Made by a program: the position numbers and the translations under genes
Notes under the pieces: generated by a model
Databases searched by the model: none
What the model was told of the DNA's origin: nothing
The model's input: the letters and a program-made list of their open reading frames with translations, nothing else
DNA from: Clostridiales bacterium
Lineage (GTDB): Bacteria > Bacillota > Clostridia > Christensenellales > Pumilibacteraceae
Direction: 5' to 3'
Assembly (NCBI GenBank): GCA_029055565.1
Contig: JAIDCZ010000025.1
Coordinates: 1-44,616 of the forward strand
DNA: 44,616 nucleotides
Shown: in pieces, positions 1-9,134 of the stretch
Layout of the letters: every line of letters starts with the position of its first letter
Position numbering within the stretch: the first letter of the stretch is position 1

Positions 1-235
1 GCGAGTGCGAGCACGCGCGCATAACCACTTGTTCTGCGCTGCCTACGCCTGCAGTAAACGCGACGGACTTGTCCTTGGTAAGTCCGCTTTCGCACAAATA
101 GTAGTACGCGCCGTCGTAGCAAACCCTAACCGGCGCACCGCATATAATGCGTAGCTCGCTAAGCCGCGACAAAGACAGTCGCTTATCTATCACGGCGGAA
201 TACTTATCGGGAATAAGCTTGTACAACGCTTCCAT
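1..235 (-). CDS. spoIIIAA: Stage III sporulation protein SpoIIIAA (5' part only)
   Basis: Only the first 78 codons are inside the window; the gene runs off the left edge. The N-terminus reads MEALYKLIPDKYSAV, followed by a SELRIICGAPVRV segment that matches the family pattern 'EIRLRxGxPxxV' at the start of SpoIIIAA. SpoIIIAA is the cytoplasmic ATPase of the SpoIIIA-SpoIIQ channel that links mother cell and forespore. Position after efp is the usual place of the spoIIIA operon in Bacillota. An in-frame stop sits three codons before the ATG, so this is the first usable ATG. There is no good Shine-Dalgarno. A possible sigma-E promoter lies so close that the mRNA could be nearly leaderless. Identity rests on the short N-terminus plus context. 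Confidence 0.75.
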   Translation of the reverse strand, partial: MEALYKLIPDKYSAVIDKRLSLSRLSELRIICGAPVRVCYDGAYYYLCESGLTKDKSVAFTAGVGSAEQVVMRACSHS

Positions 236-244
236 ACCGTTTTA

Positions 245-273
245 TATTTATGGGCCAACCCCCACTATTATTA
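245..273 (-). promoter_or_regulatory. Candidate sigma-E promoter for spoIIIAA
   Basis: On the minus strand TAATAAT (267-273) lies 14 bases before CATAAATA (245-252). This fits the sigma-E -35 pattern (KMATATT) at 6 of 7 positions and the -10 pattern (CATACAMT) at 5 of 8. It lies downstream of the efp terminator, where spoIIIAA needs its own promoter. The predicted start is only a few bases before the ATG, which is odd. Confidence 0.35.
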
Positions 274-295
274 CCGGTCTGTTTTTCGGCACGAA

Positions 296-323
296 AAAAC
301 CCGAAGCTTTTACTTCGGGTTTT
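296..323 (-). terminator. Intrinsic terminator after efp
   Basis: A perfect 11-bp inverted repeat (296-306 and 313-323, arms AAAACCCGAAG / CTTCGGGTTTT) with a 6-base loop. Read on the minus strand it ends in a run of six T. It lies about 25 bases past the efp stop and separates efp from spoIIIAA. Confidence 0.85.
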
Positions 324-347
324 AGATCGTAAATAAGTATGCGCTTA

Positions 348-908
348 TTATTTTACGCGCTCCATGTACGTTCCGGTACGAGTGTCTACGCGAATCTTGT
401 CGCCGATATTGACGAACAGCGGTACGCCGATAACGAATCCGGTTTCCAACGTAGCGGGCTTGTTGCCGGGCTTGCTGGTGTCGCCTTGAATACCGCCCTC
501 GGTGTCGGCAATCTCAAGCTCGACGAAGTTAGGCGGCTCCACCGCGAACGGCGAACCCTTGTACGACGAAATAGTTACCGTCATTTCTTCCTTGATAAAG
601 CGAAGCGCGTCCTCGCACAAATCGTGGTTGAGCGGAAGGGTGTCGTACGTTTCGGTGTCCATAAAGTAGTACAGATCGCCGTCGGTGTACGAATACTGGT
701 ACTCGCGCCTATCGATGTGCGCTTCCTCGTACTTATCCGAGGGGTTGAACGTGTTTTCAAGGACTTGTCCCGTAATTACGTTTTTAATTTTGGTGCGAAC
801 GAATGCCGAACCCTTGCCCGGTTTTACATGCTGAAATTCGACGACGGTATAAACCTTGCCCTCCATCTCGAACGTTGTGCCTTTGCGGAAATCTCCTGCC
901 GATACCAT
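348..908 (-). CDS. efp: Translation elongation factor P
   Basis: A 186-residue protein of normal EF-P length. EF-P binds ribosomes stalled at proline runs and stimulates peptide-bond formation. The N-terminal KOW-like domain carries the loop KPGKGSAF, whose Lys32 is the residue post-translationally modified in many bacteria; two S1/OB-like domains follow, ending near [19 protein letters not shown] strong Shine-Dalgarno (GAGGAGG) precedes the ATG. It follows an Xaa-Pro peptidase gene, a common pair in Bacillota, and is closed by a strong terminator. No EF-P modification gene is seen in the window. Confidence 0.97.
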   Translation of the reverse strand: MVSAGDFRKGTTFEMEGKVYTVVEFQHVKPGKGSAFVRTKIKNVITGQVLENTFNPSDKYEEAHIDRREYQYSYTDGDLYYFMDTETYDTLPLNHDLCEDALRFIKEEMTVTISSYKGSPFAVEPPNFVELEIADTEGGIQGDTSKPGNKPATLETGFVIGVPLFVNIGDKIRVDTRTGTYMERVK

Positions 909-995
909 AAAAATCCTCCTCGGAATAATTTTTTTATTTTATTTTGCTAAAAGCAATTATTGACTGATTGCGAACCGAATAACTAACTACTAAAA

Positions 996-2048
996 TCAGA
1001 AGTTAAGCTTTTTCTCATAAGTGGTCAAGTTGACGACGCCGTCCTCTTTAACTACCAGCATATCCTCTATGCGCACGCCGCCCAAGCCGGCGATATATAT
1101 ACCCGGCTCCGCGGTGATTATCATATTGGGTTGCAAAACGGTTTGACCGTTTGCGCCGACGCGCGGCTCCTCGTGTATATCCACGCCCACGCCGTGTCCG
1201 AACGAGTGCCCAAAGTTTTCGCCGTAGCCGTTGGAATTGATGTATTCCCTTGCCAGCGCGTCCGCGTCGTTGCAAGTCATACCGGCTTTAATGTTCTTTA
1301 TTGCGTACTCTTGCGCTTCCTTGACTATGCCGTAAATCTCAACGAGCTTGTTGTCGGGCGTACCCAAGCAGAACGTACGCGTCATGTCCGAGCAGTAGCC
1401 TTGGTACTTAGCACCCATATCTACCAAAATAAGCTCTGTTTTTTCCAGCTTTTTGTCGGACGGATGGTGGTGAGGCTGTGCGGTGTTAGCGCCGAACGCG
1501 ACGATAGTTTCAAACGAATACTTCTCCGCGCCCGCCATAACCATTTCGTAATTTATTTCCGCCATAAGCTCGCGCTCGGTAATGCCCGCTTTAGCTCTGG
1601 ATATTGCGCGCTTCAACGCCGTTTCCGCAATCTGCTGTGCGGTCTTGATAATGGCAATTTCCTCTTCCGTCTTGACGGCGCGCTTGGCCGCGATAATGCT
1701 TTCCGCCGGTTTAAGCTTAAAACCGCTAAGCGCGGCCTTAAAGGCGTTAAACTCGTCTATATACATTTTTTCGCCGTAGCCTACCGTCTTAGCTTCTATG
1801 GACGAAAGCACCTCGGCTATTTTGGCGTAAAATCCCGAATACGTGGTTATTACGATTTCGAAGTCGGTAACCTTTTCCCGCGCTTCCGATTCGTAACGGA
1901 AATCGGTTATAAACACGTTGCGCTTCGGCGAGATAATAACCGCGCCGAACGAGGTTTCCATTTTGGTAAAGTAGTAACGATTGGATTCGTCCGTAACTAC
2001 GAACGCGTCGATTTTGGGATTATTTTCAAACAAGTCGGATGTAATCAT
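996..2048 (-). CDS. pepP: Xaa-Pro aminopeptidase (M24 family)
   Basis: A 350-residue M24 'pita-bread' metallopeptidase that removes an N-terminal residue preceding proline. An N-terminal creatinase-like domain (about residues 1-130) is followed by the catalytic domain. The dinuclear metal ligands are visible: Asp in LVDMGAKYQGYCSDMTRTF (two Asp), His in GHSFGHGVGVDIHE, Glu in TAEPGIYI and Glu in GGVRIEDM. A Prokka-style name could be pepQ or ypdF. It is the first gene of a pepP-efp pair with its own promoter at 2077-2105. Its Shine-Dalgarno (GGAG) is weak and somewhat far from the ATG. Confidence 0.9.
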   Translation of the reverse strand: MITSDLFENNPKIDAFVVTDESNRYYFTKMETSFGAVIISPKRNVFITDFRYESEAREKVTDFEIVITTYSGFYAKIAEVLSSIEAKTVGYGEKMYIDEFNAFKAALSGFKLKPAESIIAAKRAVKTEEEIAIIKTAQQIAETALKRAISRAKAGITERELMAEINYEMVMAGAEKYSFETIVAFGANTAQPHHHPSDKKLEKTELILVDMGAKYQGYCSDMTRTFCLGTPDNKLVEIYGIVKEAQEYAIKNIKAGMTCNDADALAREYINSNGYGENFGHSFGHGVGVDIHEEPRVGANGQTVLQPNMIITAEPGIYIAGLGGVRIEDMLVVKEDGVVNLTTYEKKLNF

Positions 2049-2076
2049 ACTCTGCTTATTTCAACTCCATGTGCTC

Positions 2077-2105
2077 ATTATACCATATATCGTGTCGTTT
2101 GTTAA
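2077..2105 (-). promoter_or_regulatory. Promoter for pepP-efp
   Basis: On the minus strand TTAACA (2100-2105), 17 bases, then TGG-TATAAT (2077-2082), an extended -10. It overlaps the last codons of the upstream gene and starts the pepP-efp unit. Confidence 0.75.
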
Positions 2106-2944
2106 GCGTTTTCGTGCATATTTTTCATTATAAGTGCGTCGTCCGACATAGTGCCGCTGGACTCGCACACGATATACGGCGACATTTTGTACTCGTCAAA
2201 CAGCTCGGCAAGTGGCGCATAGTCGGGACCGTACTTGGTATCCTCAAAAGTAAGGTGCTTAATCTCGCCCTTGTCGCCGTACATTATCTTGGAAAAATGC
2301 ACGTGCATTTGCGACGCCTTGTCAAAGCCGAGCTTATCTATGGTGTAGTCCAGTATACGCCTATAATCGTCCTTGGTTTTAAGCCCGCCGCGCATGTACG
2401 AATTGATATGCCCAAAGTCGAAGCACGGATAGAACATATCGTCTATTAGGCAGAAATCAACTATCTCCTCCACCGTGCCTATCTGGTTTAGCTTGCCCAT
2501 AGTTTCGGCGCAAAGCTTGAACGGAAACGCTATATCGCGGCACCGTTCTGCAAGCAAGGCAAGATTTTTAGCCGTTGCCGCCACGGCCTCGCTGCGCGTA
2601 GCCTTTCCGCATGCCGCGGGATGAAAAACCACGCGCTCCCCGCCCAGCTTATTGCACGCCGTTACGGACTGAATGATATAGCCAATTGACTTTTGTATCA
2701 TTTCCGGATCGGGGTTGGCAAAGTTGGTGTAATACGGCGCGTGCACGCTTATTGCAATATCGTATTTACCAAGCTCGGTCTTAATCTTATCGGCCGTTTC
2801 GTCCGATATAGACACACCGCGGCCAAACGAATACTCAAACGCGTTAAGACCGAGTTCGTGCAAAAACTCGCCTTCTTGGTACGTATGCTTTCTGCCCGAC
2901 TCGTAAAAAGAATTGCTGTTGCCGGACGGTCCTATTCTAATCAT
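2102..2944 (-). CDS. Endonuclease IV-like TIM-barrel protein
   Basis: A 280-residue xylose-isomerase-like TIM barrel related to endonuclease IV (Nfo), which cuts DNA at abasic sites using three zinc ions. The ligand series is almost complete: His68 (SVHAPYYTN), His108 (VFHPAA), Glu147 (CAETMGK), Asp176 and His179 (FDFGHINS), a His in MHVHFSK (214/216), His230 and Glu261 (CESSGTM). The Asp expected two residues before His230 (the D-x-H of Nfo) is Ile228. The ATG chosen at 2944 overlaps the ribF stop as ATGA and has GGAG eight bases upstream; an upstream ATG at 2953 has poorer spacing. It could be a true AP endonuclease or a sugar-phosphate isomerase-like relative. Confidence 0.75.
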   Translation of the reverse strand: MIRIGPSGNSNSFYESGRKHTYQEGEFLHELGLNAFEYSFGRGVSISDETADKIKTELGKYDIAISVHAPYYTNFANPDPEMIQKSIGYIIQSVTACNKLGGERVVFHPAACGKATRSEAVAATAKNLALLAERCRDIAFPFKLCAETMGKLNQIGTVEEIVDFCLIDDMFYPCFDFGHINSYMRGGLKTKDDYRRILDYTIDKLGFDKASQMHVHFSKIMYGDKGEIKHLTFEDTKYGPDYAPLAELFDEYKMSPYIVCESSGTMSDDALIMKNMHENA

Positions 2945-3816
2945 TTGTACCACTCCATATCCTTGTGGACTTGCTGTGAAAGCTGTGCCGGCGTATCGAA
3001 CTTTTGCACGCCGCGCAAGTACTTGTGGAAGTAAAGCTTTACTTCCTTGTCGTAAATATTGTCGTTAAAGTCGGCAAGCATAGTTTCCACTGCCGGCTTG
3101 GAAATGCCGAACGTAGGCCGCGCGCCTATATTGGTCGCGCCGTAATGCTTAACGCCGTCAATCTCGCATACCGTGCCGTACACGCCCGCCTTGGGCAACA
3201 TTTTGCCGGCCGAACACTTGATATTTGCTGTGGGAATATCGAACATTCTGCCCGCGCCACGGCCGTGAACGACCTTGCCGCTGATCATAAACGGCGCGCC
3301 GAGCATTGCGTTGGCTTGCTCTATTTTGCCGTCCGCCAAAAACGATTTAACCTTGGTCGTGGATACGCGCATACCGTCCAGTTCGTACTGCGGCATTACT
3401 ATGCAGTCCACACCGTGTGCCTCGCTGTATTCCTTTAGGAACGTCGCGTCGCCTTTTGCGCCCGCGCCGAACAAGTAATCATAGCCGCACACGACCGCTT
3501 TTATATTATGACGAGAATAAAGACCATGCAAAAATTCTTCCGCCGTGTGATTTTTAAGTCGAGCGTCAAACCGCATAGGCAAAACGCAGTCGCACATGTC
3601 GTTCAACAAATCACAACGCTCGGCGTACGTATAAACTTGCTTATCCTCCGCATTGAACAGTTTGTACGCGTTGTTACAAAAAGTAGCGACGCATGAAACA
3701 ACGCCATGCTCGTTTGCATACGCATGCGCCGCTTCTATCAAGCTCCTATGTCCCAAATGCACGCTGTCAAAGTATCCGAGCGCAATGCACGCTTTTTCCG
3801 AACCGAGTTCTTTCAT
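2941..3816 (-). CDS. ribF: Bifunctional riboflavin kinase / FAD synthetase
   Basis: Makes FMN from riboflavin and FAD from FMN. The N-terminal adenylyltransferase domain shows GYFDSVHLGHRSLI near the start, and the C-terminal flavokinase domain shows GRGAGRMFDIPTANIKC and LPKAGVYG. Length is 291 residues, slightly short but complete. The start at 3816 is chosen because AAGGAG lies six bases upstream and because it avoids overlap with truB; an ORF extension to 3876 would run through the truB 3' end. The truB-ribF pairing is the standard Bacillota order. Confidence 0.95.
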   Translation of the reverse strand: MKELGSEKACIALGYFDSVHLGHRSLIEAAHAYANEHGVVSCVATFCNNAYKLFNAEDKQVYTYAERCDLLNDMCDCVLPMRFDARLKNHTAEEFLHGLYSRHNIKAVVCGYDYLFGAGAKGDATFLKEYSEAHGVDCIVMPQYELDGMRVSTTKVKSFLADGKIEQANAMLGAPFMISGKVVHGRGAGRMFDIPTANIKCSAGKMLPKAGVYGTVCEIDGVKHYGATNIGARPTFGISKPAVETMLADFNDNIYDKEVKLYFHKYLRGVQKFDTPAQLSQQVHKDMEWYK

Positions 3817-3826
3817 TTTCCACTCC

Positions 3827-4675
3827 TTAGTCGTCACGCAAATAAGTTTTGATTTTAAGTATACCGTCCACGGCATTGCCTATGCCGAAAAACGTTCCGT
3901 TGCAGTATATTAGACTGTCGCGCGTTAAATCGCATTTTAGCTTTCTGCCGTGAATCATATCGTCGTACAGCTTATCGTCCACCTCGTATATCGGCAAGTC
4001 CAGCGCGTTTTGCGGCGGGATAAGCGCCTTTTCCTTTATGCGCTCCAGCTCGTCCAGCTTAACGCTGTCCTTTACGTCAAAGCAACCCGACCGCGTGCGT
4101 TGCAAGTACGTAAGCGTGGCCAGTGACCCGCACATTTTGCCTACGTCACGGCATATGGCGCGGATATACGTGCCCGCCGAACAAGTTATAGAAAATACCA
4201 TTTCGTCCATTCTGGGCTGGCATATAAGCTCTACGTCGTATATTGTTACGCGCACCGGCTTTAGTTCTACGTTCTTTCCGTCGCGTGCCAATGCGTACGC
4301 GCGCTTGCCGTCCACGTGCTTTGCGCTGTATTGCGGCGGGATTTGGTCTATCTCGCCGACCAACGACTGCATTGCGTGCAACACCGCGTCCACCGACGGA
4401 ATATCCGTCGTAGTCTGCGTAACCTCGCCAAGCGCGTCCAGAGTGTCGGTAGTATAGCCGAATTTAAATTTGGCTATATAAGTCTTTTTTCTGCCGGATA
4501 TGTAATCGAAAAGCCTCGCGGATTTGCCGACGCCGATAACGAGCACGCCCTCCGCCATCGGATCGAGCGTACCCATATGCCCCACCGTCTTTTCGCCGAG
4601 TATGCGTTTTACTCGCGAAACGGCTTGCGCCGACGACATGCCAGTCGGCTTGTAAAGATCAATCAATCCGTTCAC
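3827..4675 (-). CDS. truB: tRNA pseudouridine(55) synthase
   Basis: Converts U55 of tRNAs to pseudouridine. The catalytic Asp is in HMGTLDPMAEGVL, and the N-terminal NGLIDLYKPTGMSSAQAV is typical of TruB. 282 residues. The start is a GTG at 4675 lying 17 bases inside the end of nrnA, so translation is probably coupled. Alternative starts further in would remove the conserved N-terminal motif. Confidence 0.95.
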   Translation of the reverse strand: MNGLIDLYKPTGMSSAQAVSRVKRILGEKTVGHMGTLDPMAEGVLVIGVGKSARLFDYISGRKKTYIAKFKFGYTTDTLDALGEVTQTTTDIPSVDAVLHAMQSLVGEIDQIPPQYSAKHVDGKRAYALARDGKNVELKPVRVTIYDVELICQPRMDEMVFSITCSAGTYIRAICRDVGKMCGSLATLTYLQRTRSGCFDVKDSVKLDELERIKEKALIPPQNALDLPIYEVDDKLYDDMIHGRKLKCDLTRDSLIYCNGTFFGIGNAVDGILKIKTYLRDD

Positions 4676-5627
4676 TGTTCAATGCAGCGGTAGCCGCCGC
4701 AACCACCTTTTCCATTACGTCGTAACGATTGCCGGAAATCATACAGCCGGCGGCAAGCTTGTGCCCGCCACCGCCAAACCGCGCCGCGGCCGCCGAAACG
4801 TCCGCCGACACAGATCTGAACGATATGCGGAAAACAGAACCGGCTTGCTCGCACATAGATATTGCTATCCTTACACCGGAAATTGCCGACGCGTTGTCTA
4901 TAAGTCCCTCAGTGTCCTCCGAAGTACAGCCGCAGTCTTGCAAGTCCTTTAGCGAAATATTCATAAGCGCAATCTTGCCCGATTCGTAAAGCACTATACC
5001 GCCGATTGCGCGCGACGTCAGCTTCATTTTACTGAACGCGTTGTTACAATACAAATCATGATTGAGCGCGGCAATATCTATGCCGTACTCGCAAAGCGCC
5101 GCCGCGGCACGAAAAACTGTAGCCGTGGTGTTGCTGTGCATAAAGTGACCGGTGTCGGTGGAAATACCGACGTACAGCATTGACGCACCGATCTTATCCA
5201 TAACCCCTTCCATACCGCCGAATAAATCGAAAAGTATTTGGCACGTACTGGACGCGTCGGGTAAAACGTGGTTAATTTTGCCGTACTTGGCGTTGGTTAT
5301 ATGGTGGTCTATATTGACGCTGTTTTTTGCGCTTGCATGCTGAGCCTTGTACTCGCCCAAGCGGCTTTCCGTAGCGCAGTCCACCGATATAAAAAGATCG
5401 TACTTTTTGTAGCGCGGCGCGCAAAAATACTCGTATTCTGGCAAAAACGCATACGCGGCCGGCTTTTCGCCGTCGCAAGCTGCGTCGGCCTTTTTCCCAA
5501 GCTTTTCGCAGATGTGCCGCATAAACAGCGCCGCACCAACGCAGTCGCCGTCTGGTCTGACGTGTCCTACTATCAAGACTGTTTCCGCGGCGTTTATAGC
5601 GTTAAGTATTTCACTCGCTGTCGTCAT
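4659..5627 (-). CDS. nrnA: DHH-family bifunctional oligoribonuclease / pAp phosphatase
   Basis: Degrades RNA oligonucleotides of a few bases and dephosphorylates 3'-phosphoadenosine 5'-phosphate. DHH motifs are present: GHVRPDGDCVGAAL (motif I), a central Asp, NIDHHITNAKYG (DHH proper) and C-terminal RFGGGGHKLAAGC (DHHA1). 322 residues, normal for the family. It sits between rbfA and truB, the conserved place of nrnA (ytqI-like) in clostridial nusA-infB operons, and overlaps both neighbours by 17 bases. Confidence 0.92.
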   Translation of the reverse strand: MTTASEILNAINAAETVLIVGHVRPDGDCVGAALFMRHICEKLGKKADAACDGEKPAAYAFLPEYEYFCAPRYKKYDLFISVDCATESRLGEYKAQHASAKNSVNIDHHITNAKYGKINHVLPDASSTCQILFDLFGGMEGVMDKIGASMLYVGISTDTGHFMHSNTTATVFRAAAALCEYGIDIAALNHDLYCNNAFSKMKLTSRAIGGIVLYESGKIALMNISLKDLQDCGCTSEDTEGLIDNASAISGVRIAISMCEQAGSVFRISFRSVSADVSAAAARFGGGGHKLAAGCMISGNRYDVMEKVVAAATAALNSERID

Positions 5628-5970
5628 GGTGAATTTCCTTGATTACTTGCTCTATGCGCTCGTAATAGCCTTGCGTTTTGTCCAGCACGAACTTAAGCTG
5701 CGGCACGCCGCGCATTTCGCTATTCTCCTCGGCAAGCACGTGCCGTATATATCCGGCACAGCCGTTAAGTGCCTTAACGACAGAATCGTCGTTGCCGTCC
5801 ACAGTTACGAACACTGTAGCGTTTCTTAGGTCGCGCGACATTTCCACGTCGACTACTGTAACGCCGTGCACGCGCGGGTCGGACAAGGAATCGACTATAA
5901 CCGACACGTCGCGCCGTATCATACTCGCCACGCGTTCCGTTCTATGGCTCGTTCCGTTACTACCCCTCAC
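5611..5970 (-). CDS. rbfA: Ribosome-binding factor A
   Basis: A 119-residue KH-type factor that binds the immature 30S subunit near helix 1 of 16S rRNA. The family start 'RxxRxxxxIxxxxxxI' is seen as HRTERVASMIRRDVSVIV, and DPRVHGVTVVDVEMSRDL follows. The start is GTG at 5970, overlapping the infB stop (GTGA) with AAGGAG five bases upstream. A longer ORF from 6051 would overlap infB by more than 80 bases and is not used. Confidence 0.94.
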   Translation of the reverse strand: MRGSNGTSHRTERVASMIRRDVSVIVDSLSDPRVHGVTVVDVEMSRDLRNATVFVTVDGNDDSVVKALNGCAGYIRHVLAEENSEMRGVPQLKFVLDKTQGYYERIEQVIKEIHHDDSE

Positions 5971-8546
5971 TTGGACTCCTTTTCCACTACGTAGCATTCT
6001 ATAATATCGTCTTCCAAGTACTCGTTGCAATCGGCTATAGCTATACCGCATTCAAGTCCGATAGTAACTTCCTTGGCGTCGTCCTTAAACCGCTTTAAGC
6101 CGACGATATTGCCGTCGTGAATAAGCTTGCCGTTGCGGTACAAACGCGCTTTGCCGTTGCGCACTATTTTGCCGGACTGAACGTAGCTGCCGCCTACCAA
6201 GCCGACGCCCGACACCTTGAACATGGCGCGAACGATAGCCTTGCCGGTAACGCGCTCCACAAACTTGGGCGCAAGCATATCCTCGATTTTGGACTGAACG
6301 TGGTCCATGGCCTCGTAAATAATACTGAACAGCTTAATTTCGATACCGGCACGCTCGGCCGCCGTTTTGGCGTCGTTGTCCGGCTTAACGTTAAAGCCGA
6401 TAATGCTCGCGTGCGAAACCTCGGCCATCATGATATCGGACTGATTGATAGCGCCGACGCCGGTCTTGACAACGGTAACGGTAACCTCGTCGTTGGACAG
6501 ATTGGTAAGAGCTTCCTTAAGCGCTTCGCTCGAGCCTTGAACGTCGGCTTTGATAACGAGCTTAAGCTCTTTTGCCGTCTTGTTTTCCAAATCGCCGAAT
6601 ACGTCGAGATTGGCTTGCGGCACGTCGGCAAGCATTTCGTTTTTCAGCTTGACCGAGCGCTCCTCTATTACTTGGCGCGCCATCTTTTCGTTTTCTACGA
6701 CGGCTATGGGATCGCCGGCGGACGGCACTTTTTCCAAGCCGTAAACCGCTACCGGCATAGACGGACCGGCCGACTTGATGGTCTTGCCCTTGTCGTCGAT
6801 AAGAGAACGCACTCTGCCGTAGGTCGTACCCGATACTACGTAGTCGCCGACCTTAAGCGTGCCGTTTTGAATGATAACGGTCGCTACGGCGCCTCTGCCT
6901 TTGTCAAGCCGTGCTTCTATAACGTAGCCGCGCGCACTGCGCTTGGGGTTGGCGCGAAGCTCCAACACTTCGGCTTGCAAAATAATGTTTTCCAGCAATT
7001 TGTCTATGCCCTTATTCTGCTTGGCGGAAATGGGTATCATAGGCACTTGGCCGCCCCACTCCTCGCAGATAAGGTCTTTTTCGGCAAGCTGTTCCTTAAT
7101 CTTTTCGATATTGGCACCCGGCTTGTCGACCTTGTTGATAGCCACAACGATAGGAACGTCCGCTTCCTTGGCATGCTTAATCGCCTCCACCGTTTGCGGC
7201 ATTACGCCGTCGTCCGCCGCGACTATAAGCACGGCAATATCGGTAACCTTGGCGCCGCGCCTACGCATTTCGGTAAACGCTTCGTGACCGGGGGTATCGA
7301 GGAAGGTAATCTTTTCGCCGTTAAGATCGACCGAGTACGCGCCGATATGCTGGGTTATACCGCCGGCTTCGCCGCTTACTACGGACGTTTTGCGTATCGC
7401 GTCGAGCAATGACGTTTTGCCGTGGTCGACGTGACCCATAACGGTAATAATGGGCGGGCGCTTGACCAAATCCTCCTCGGCGTCCGGCTCGGAATGCAGT
7501 TCCAAAAGCTCCTCTTCCTTGGTCTTTTCCAGCTTCAATTCGATGCTTACGCCAAGCGCGTCGGCAACGAGTTGCATGGTGGCAAAGTCGACGACGCTGT
7601 TGATGTTCGTCATTATGCCAAGCTCCATTAGCTGTTTAATAATCTCTTGCGCGGTCTTGCCTATCTTTTCGGACAGAATCTTGACCGTAAGGTTTTCGGT
7701 CGTAATAACCGCCTTTTCGATCTTGATAGGCGTAAAAGGCACTACCTTATTTACTTTTTTATTCTTAAGCTTGCGCGTGCCCATGCGCTCCTCGTCCATA
7801 TTCTCTTGAATATAGCCCTTGCGTATAAGCGTGCGCTTGTTCATCTGCCGCTTGTCTTCCGGCTTGACGGTAGTCTTTTTGCCCGCTACCTCGCGCTTGT
7901 TGCGCTGTGCCGCCGGCGGATCGAACTTAATAACCGACGACGAGCGCGGAGCATTTCCGCCCGTGGGTCGAGGCGACGAGGGATGTGCGCCGTTACGGTC
8001 GCGCGGCGGCATAGTAGGCCGCGTACCCATTCTATCGCCACGCGCAGTCTTTTCCTGTGCCGGACGAGGCGTATGCTTAATAACGCCGCGAATATAGCTG
8101 GGTATAGCCGTGCGCGTACCGCCGGTAGATTCGGCGGCGGGCTGTTGCTCGACGGCGGGCGTCGGCGCGGGCGTAACGGTATTTTGCGTAGCCGTAACCG
8201 GCGCATCCTTTTCGGTCGGGACCGAAATAGGTTCGCTTGCCTTAACCTCGCTCGCTTCGGCGGGTTCAGACGTTTTATTTGTCGACTGGGCAATAGCACG
8301 CTCGGCTTCAAGCTCCGCGGCGCGTTGCGCAGCTTCGGCTTCTTGTTCTTGCCTTATGCGTTCAGCCGCCAAATCAGACAGCTTTGCACGCTCGGCGGAA
8401 AACAGCTTTTCCACGCGCCGTTTTGTTTCGATTATACGCTTAATGCAGTCTTGCAATTCGCTCGATTCGACAAGCGCAAACAGACGCTTGGCGTTCTTGT
8501 TTGCGTCCTCGTTGGTATTTACATTGTTAGTGGTGGCATTGTCCAT
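5967..8546 (-). CDS. infB: Translation initiation factor IF-2
   Basis: An 859-residue GTPase that places initiator tRNA on the ribosome. A charged, Pro-rich, low-complexity N-terminal region (about 1-260) precedes the IF2-N domain (about 280-335) and the G domain, with [14 protein letters not shown] near residue 370, DTPGHEAF near 420 and NKVDKP near 472; domains II-IV follow. The start at 8546 is chosen because GGAGG lies eight bases upstream. The ATG two codons earlier (8552), which overlaps the ylxQ stop, would leave only two bases between Shine-Dalgarno and start. Confidence 0.97.
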   Translation of the reverse strand: MDNATTNNVNTNEDANKNAKRLFALVESSELQDCIKRIIETKRRVEKLFSAERAKLSDLAAERIRQEQEAEAAQRAAELEAERAIAQSTNKTSEPAEASEVKASEPISVPTEKDAPVTATQNTVTPAPTPAVEQQPAAESTGGTRTAIPSYIRGVIKHTPRPAQEKTARGDRMGTRPTMPPRDRNGAHPSSPRPTGGNAPRSSSVIKFDPPAAQRNKREVAGKKTTVKPEDKRQMNKRTLIRKGYIQENMDEERMGTRKLKNKKVNKVVPFTPIKIEKAVITTENLTVKILSEKIGKTAQEIIKQLMELGIMTNINSVVDFATMQLVADALGVSIELKLEKTKEEELLELHSEPDAEEDLVKRPPIITVMGHVDHGKTSLLDAIRKTSVVSGEAGGITQHIGAYSVDLNGEKITFLDTPGHEAFTEMRRRGAKVTDIAVLIVAADDGVMPQTVEAIKHAKEADVPIVVAINKVDKPGANIEKIKEQLAEKDLICEEWGGQVPMIPISAKQNKGIDKLLENIILQAEVLELRANPKRSARGYVIEARLDKGRGAVATVIIQNGTLKVGDYVVSGTTYGRVRSLIDDKGKTIKSAGPSMPVAVYGLEKVPSAGDPIAVVENEKMARQVIEERSVKLKNEMLADVPQANLDVFGDLENKTAKELKLVIKADVQGSSEALKEALTNLSNDEVTVTVVKTGVGAINQSDIMMAEVSHASIIGFNVKPDNDAKTAAERAGIEIKLFSIIYEAMDHVQSKIEDMLAPKFVERVTGKAIVRAMFKVSGVGLVGGSYVQSGKIVRNGKARLYRNGKLIHDGNIVGLKRFKDDAKEVTIGLECGIAIADCNEYLEDDIIECYVVEKESK

Positions 8547-8551
8547 AAGCA

Positions 8552-8878
8552 TTACCTCCGTTTACCGTACTTGATTGTGTAGTTTGCTACGCCGCCCACG
8601 TATTCCGCAACAGCCTTTGCCATGTTGCCGTCAGTCAGACCGAGCGCTTTTACGTTGTTGCCTACCGTCAGTTCCAGACCGACCGCATAGACAATAGGGA
8701 TTTCGTTTTGGTCGGCAATCCATTCCATGTTGCGAACGAGATTGTCCGACGCGCTGTCGCTTACCGCCAAAAGCTTGACGTTTTTTGCATGTTTAAGGTT
8801 ATCTAAACCATAAACGATTTTGCCCGAACGGCGGGCAAAGCCTATCATCGTAACAAATTTGTCGTTGTTATTTACCAT
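8552..8878 (-). CDS. ylxQ: L7Ae-family ribosomal-like protein YlxQ
   Basis: A 108-residue protein of the L7Ae/L30e/S12e/Gadd45 fold, which binds kink-turn RNA. The segment IGFARRSGKIVYGLDNL near the N-terminus is the family signature, and SDSASDNLVRNM follows. Its cellular role is not firmly known. It lies between ylxR and infB as in other Bacillota and overlaps the end of ylxR by 11 bases. Confidence 0.9.
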   Translation of the reverse strand: MVNNNDKFVTMIGFARRSGKIVYGLDNLKHAKNVKLLAVSDSASDNLVRNMEWIADQNEIPIVYAVGLELTVGNNVKALGLTDGNMAKAVAEYVGGVANYTIKYGKRR

Positions 8879-9134
8879 CGTTTTCCATTGCGGCGGACAG
8901 CGCGTCGTAAACCGAATTATCCAGCTGTTGCTTGAATGCGCGGTTGAACACCCGCTTTTTTACCGCCGTAGCCATACAGTCGCCGTTTTTGCACACGTAC
9001 GCGCCCCTACCCGATTCCTTGCCGGTGCGGTCTATAACCACCGCGCCGTCGGGGCGCTTAACTACGCGCAGTAGTTCGGACTTATCCTTGCACTCCCTAC
9101 ATACTATACAACTGCGTTGCGGAACGTGTTTCAT
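8868..9134 (-). CDS. ylxR: RNase P-modulating / YlxR family protein
   Basis: An 88-residue YlxR (DUF448) protein. The signature PQRSCIVCRECKDKSELLRV is at the N-terminus and SGRGAYVC is in the middle. The family binds nucleic acid, and RNase P modulation has been proposed for homologues. The ATG directly abuts the nusA stop, so expression is coupled to nusA. Confidence 0.93.
   Translation of the reverse strand: MKHVPQRSCIVCRECKDKSELLRVVKRPDGAVVIDRTGKESGRGAYVCKNGDCMATAVKKRVFNRAFKQQLDNSVYDALSAAMENDGK

Noticed and set aside
147-332. 61-codon plus-strand ORF at the left edge
   Set aside because: Overlaps the start of spoIIIAA and the efp terminator hairpin on the minus strand.
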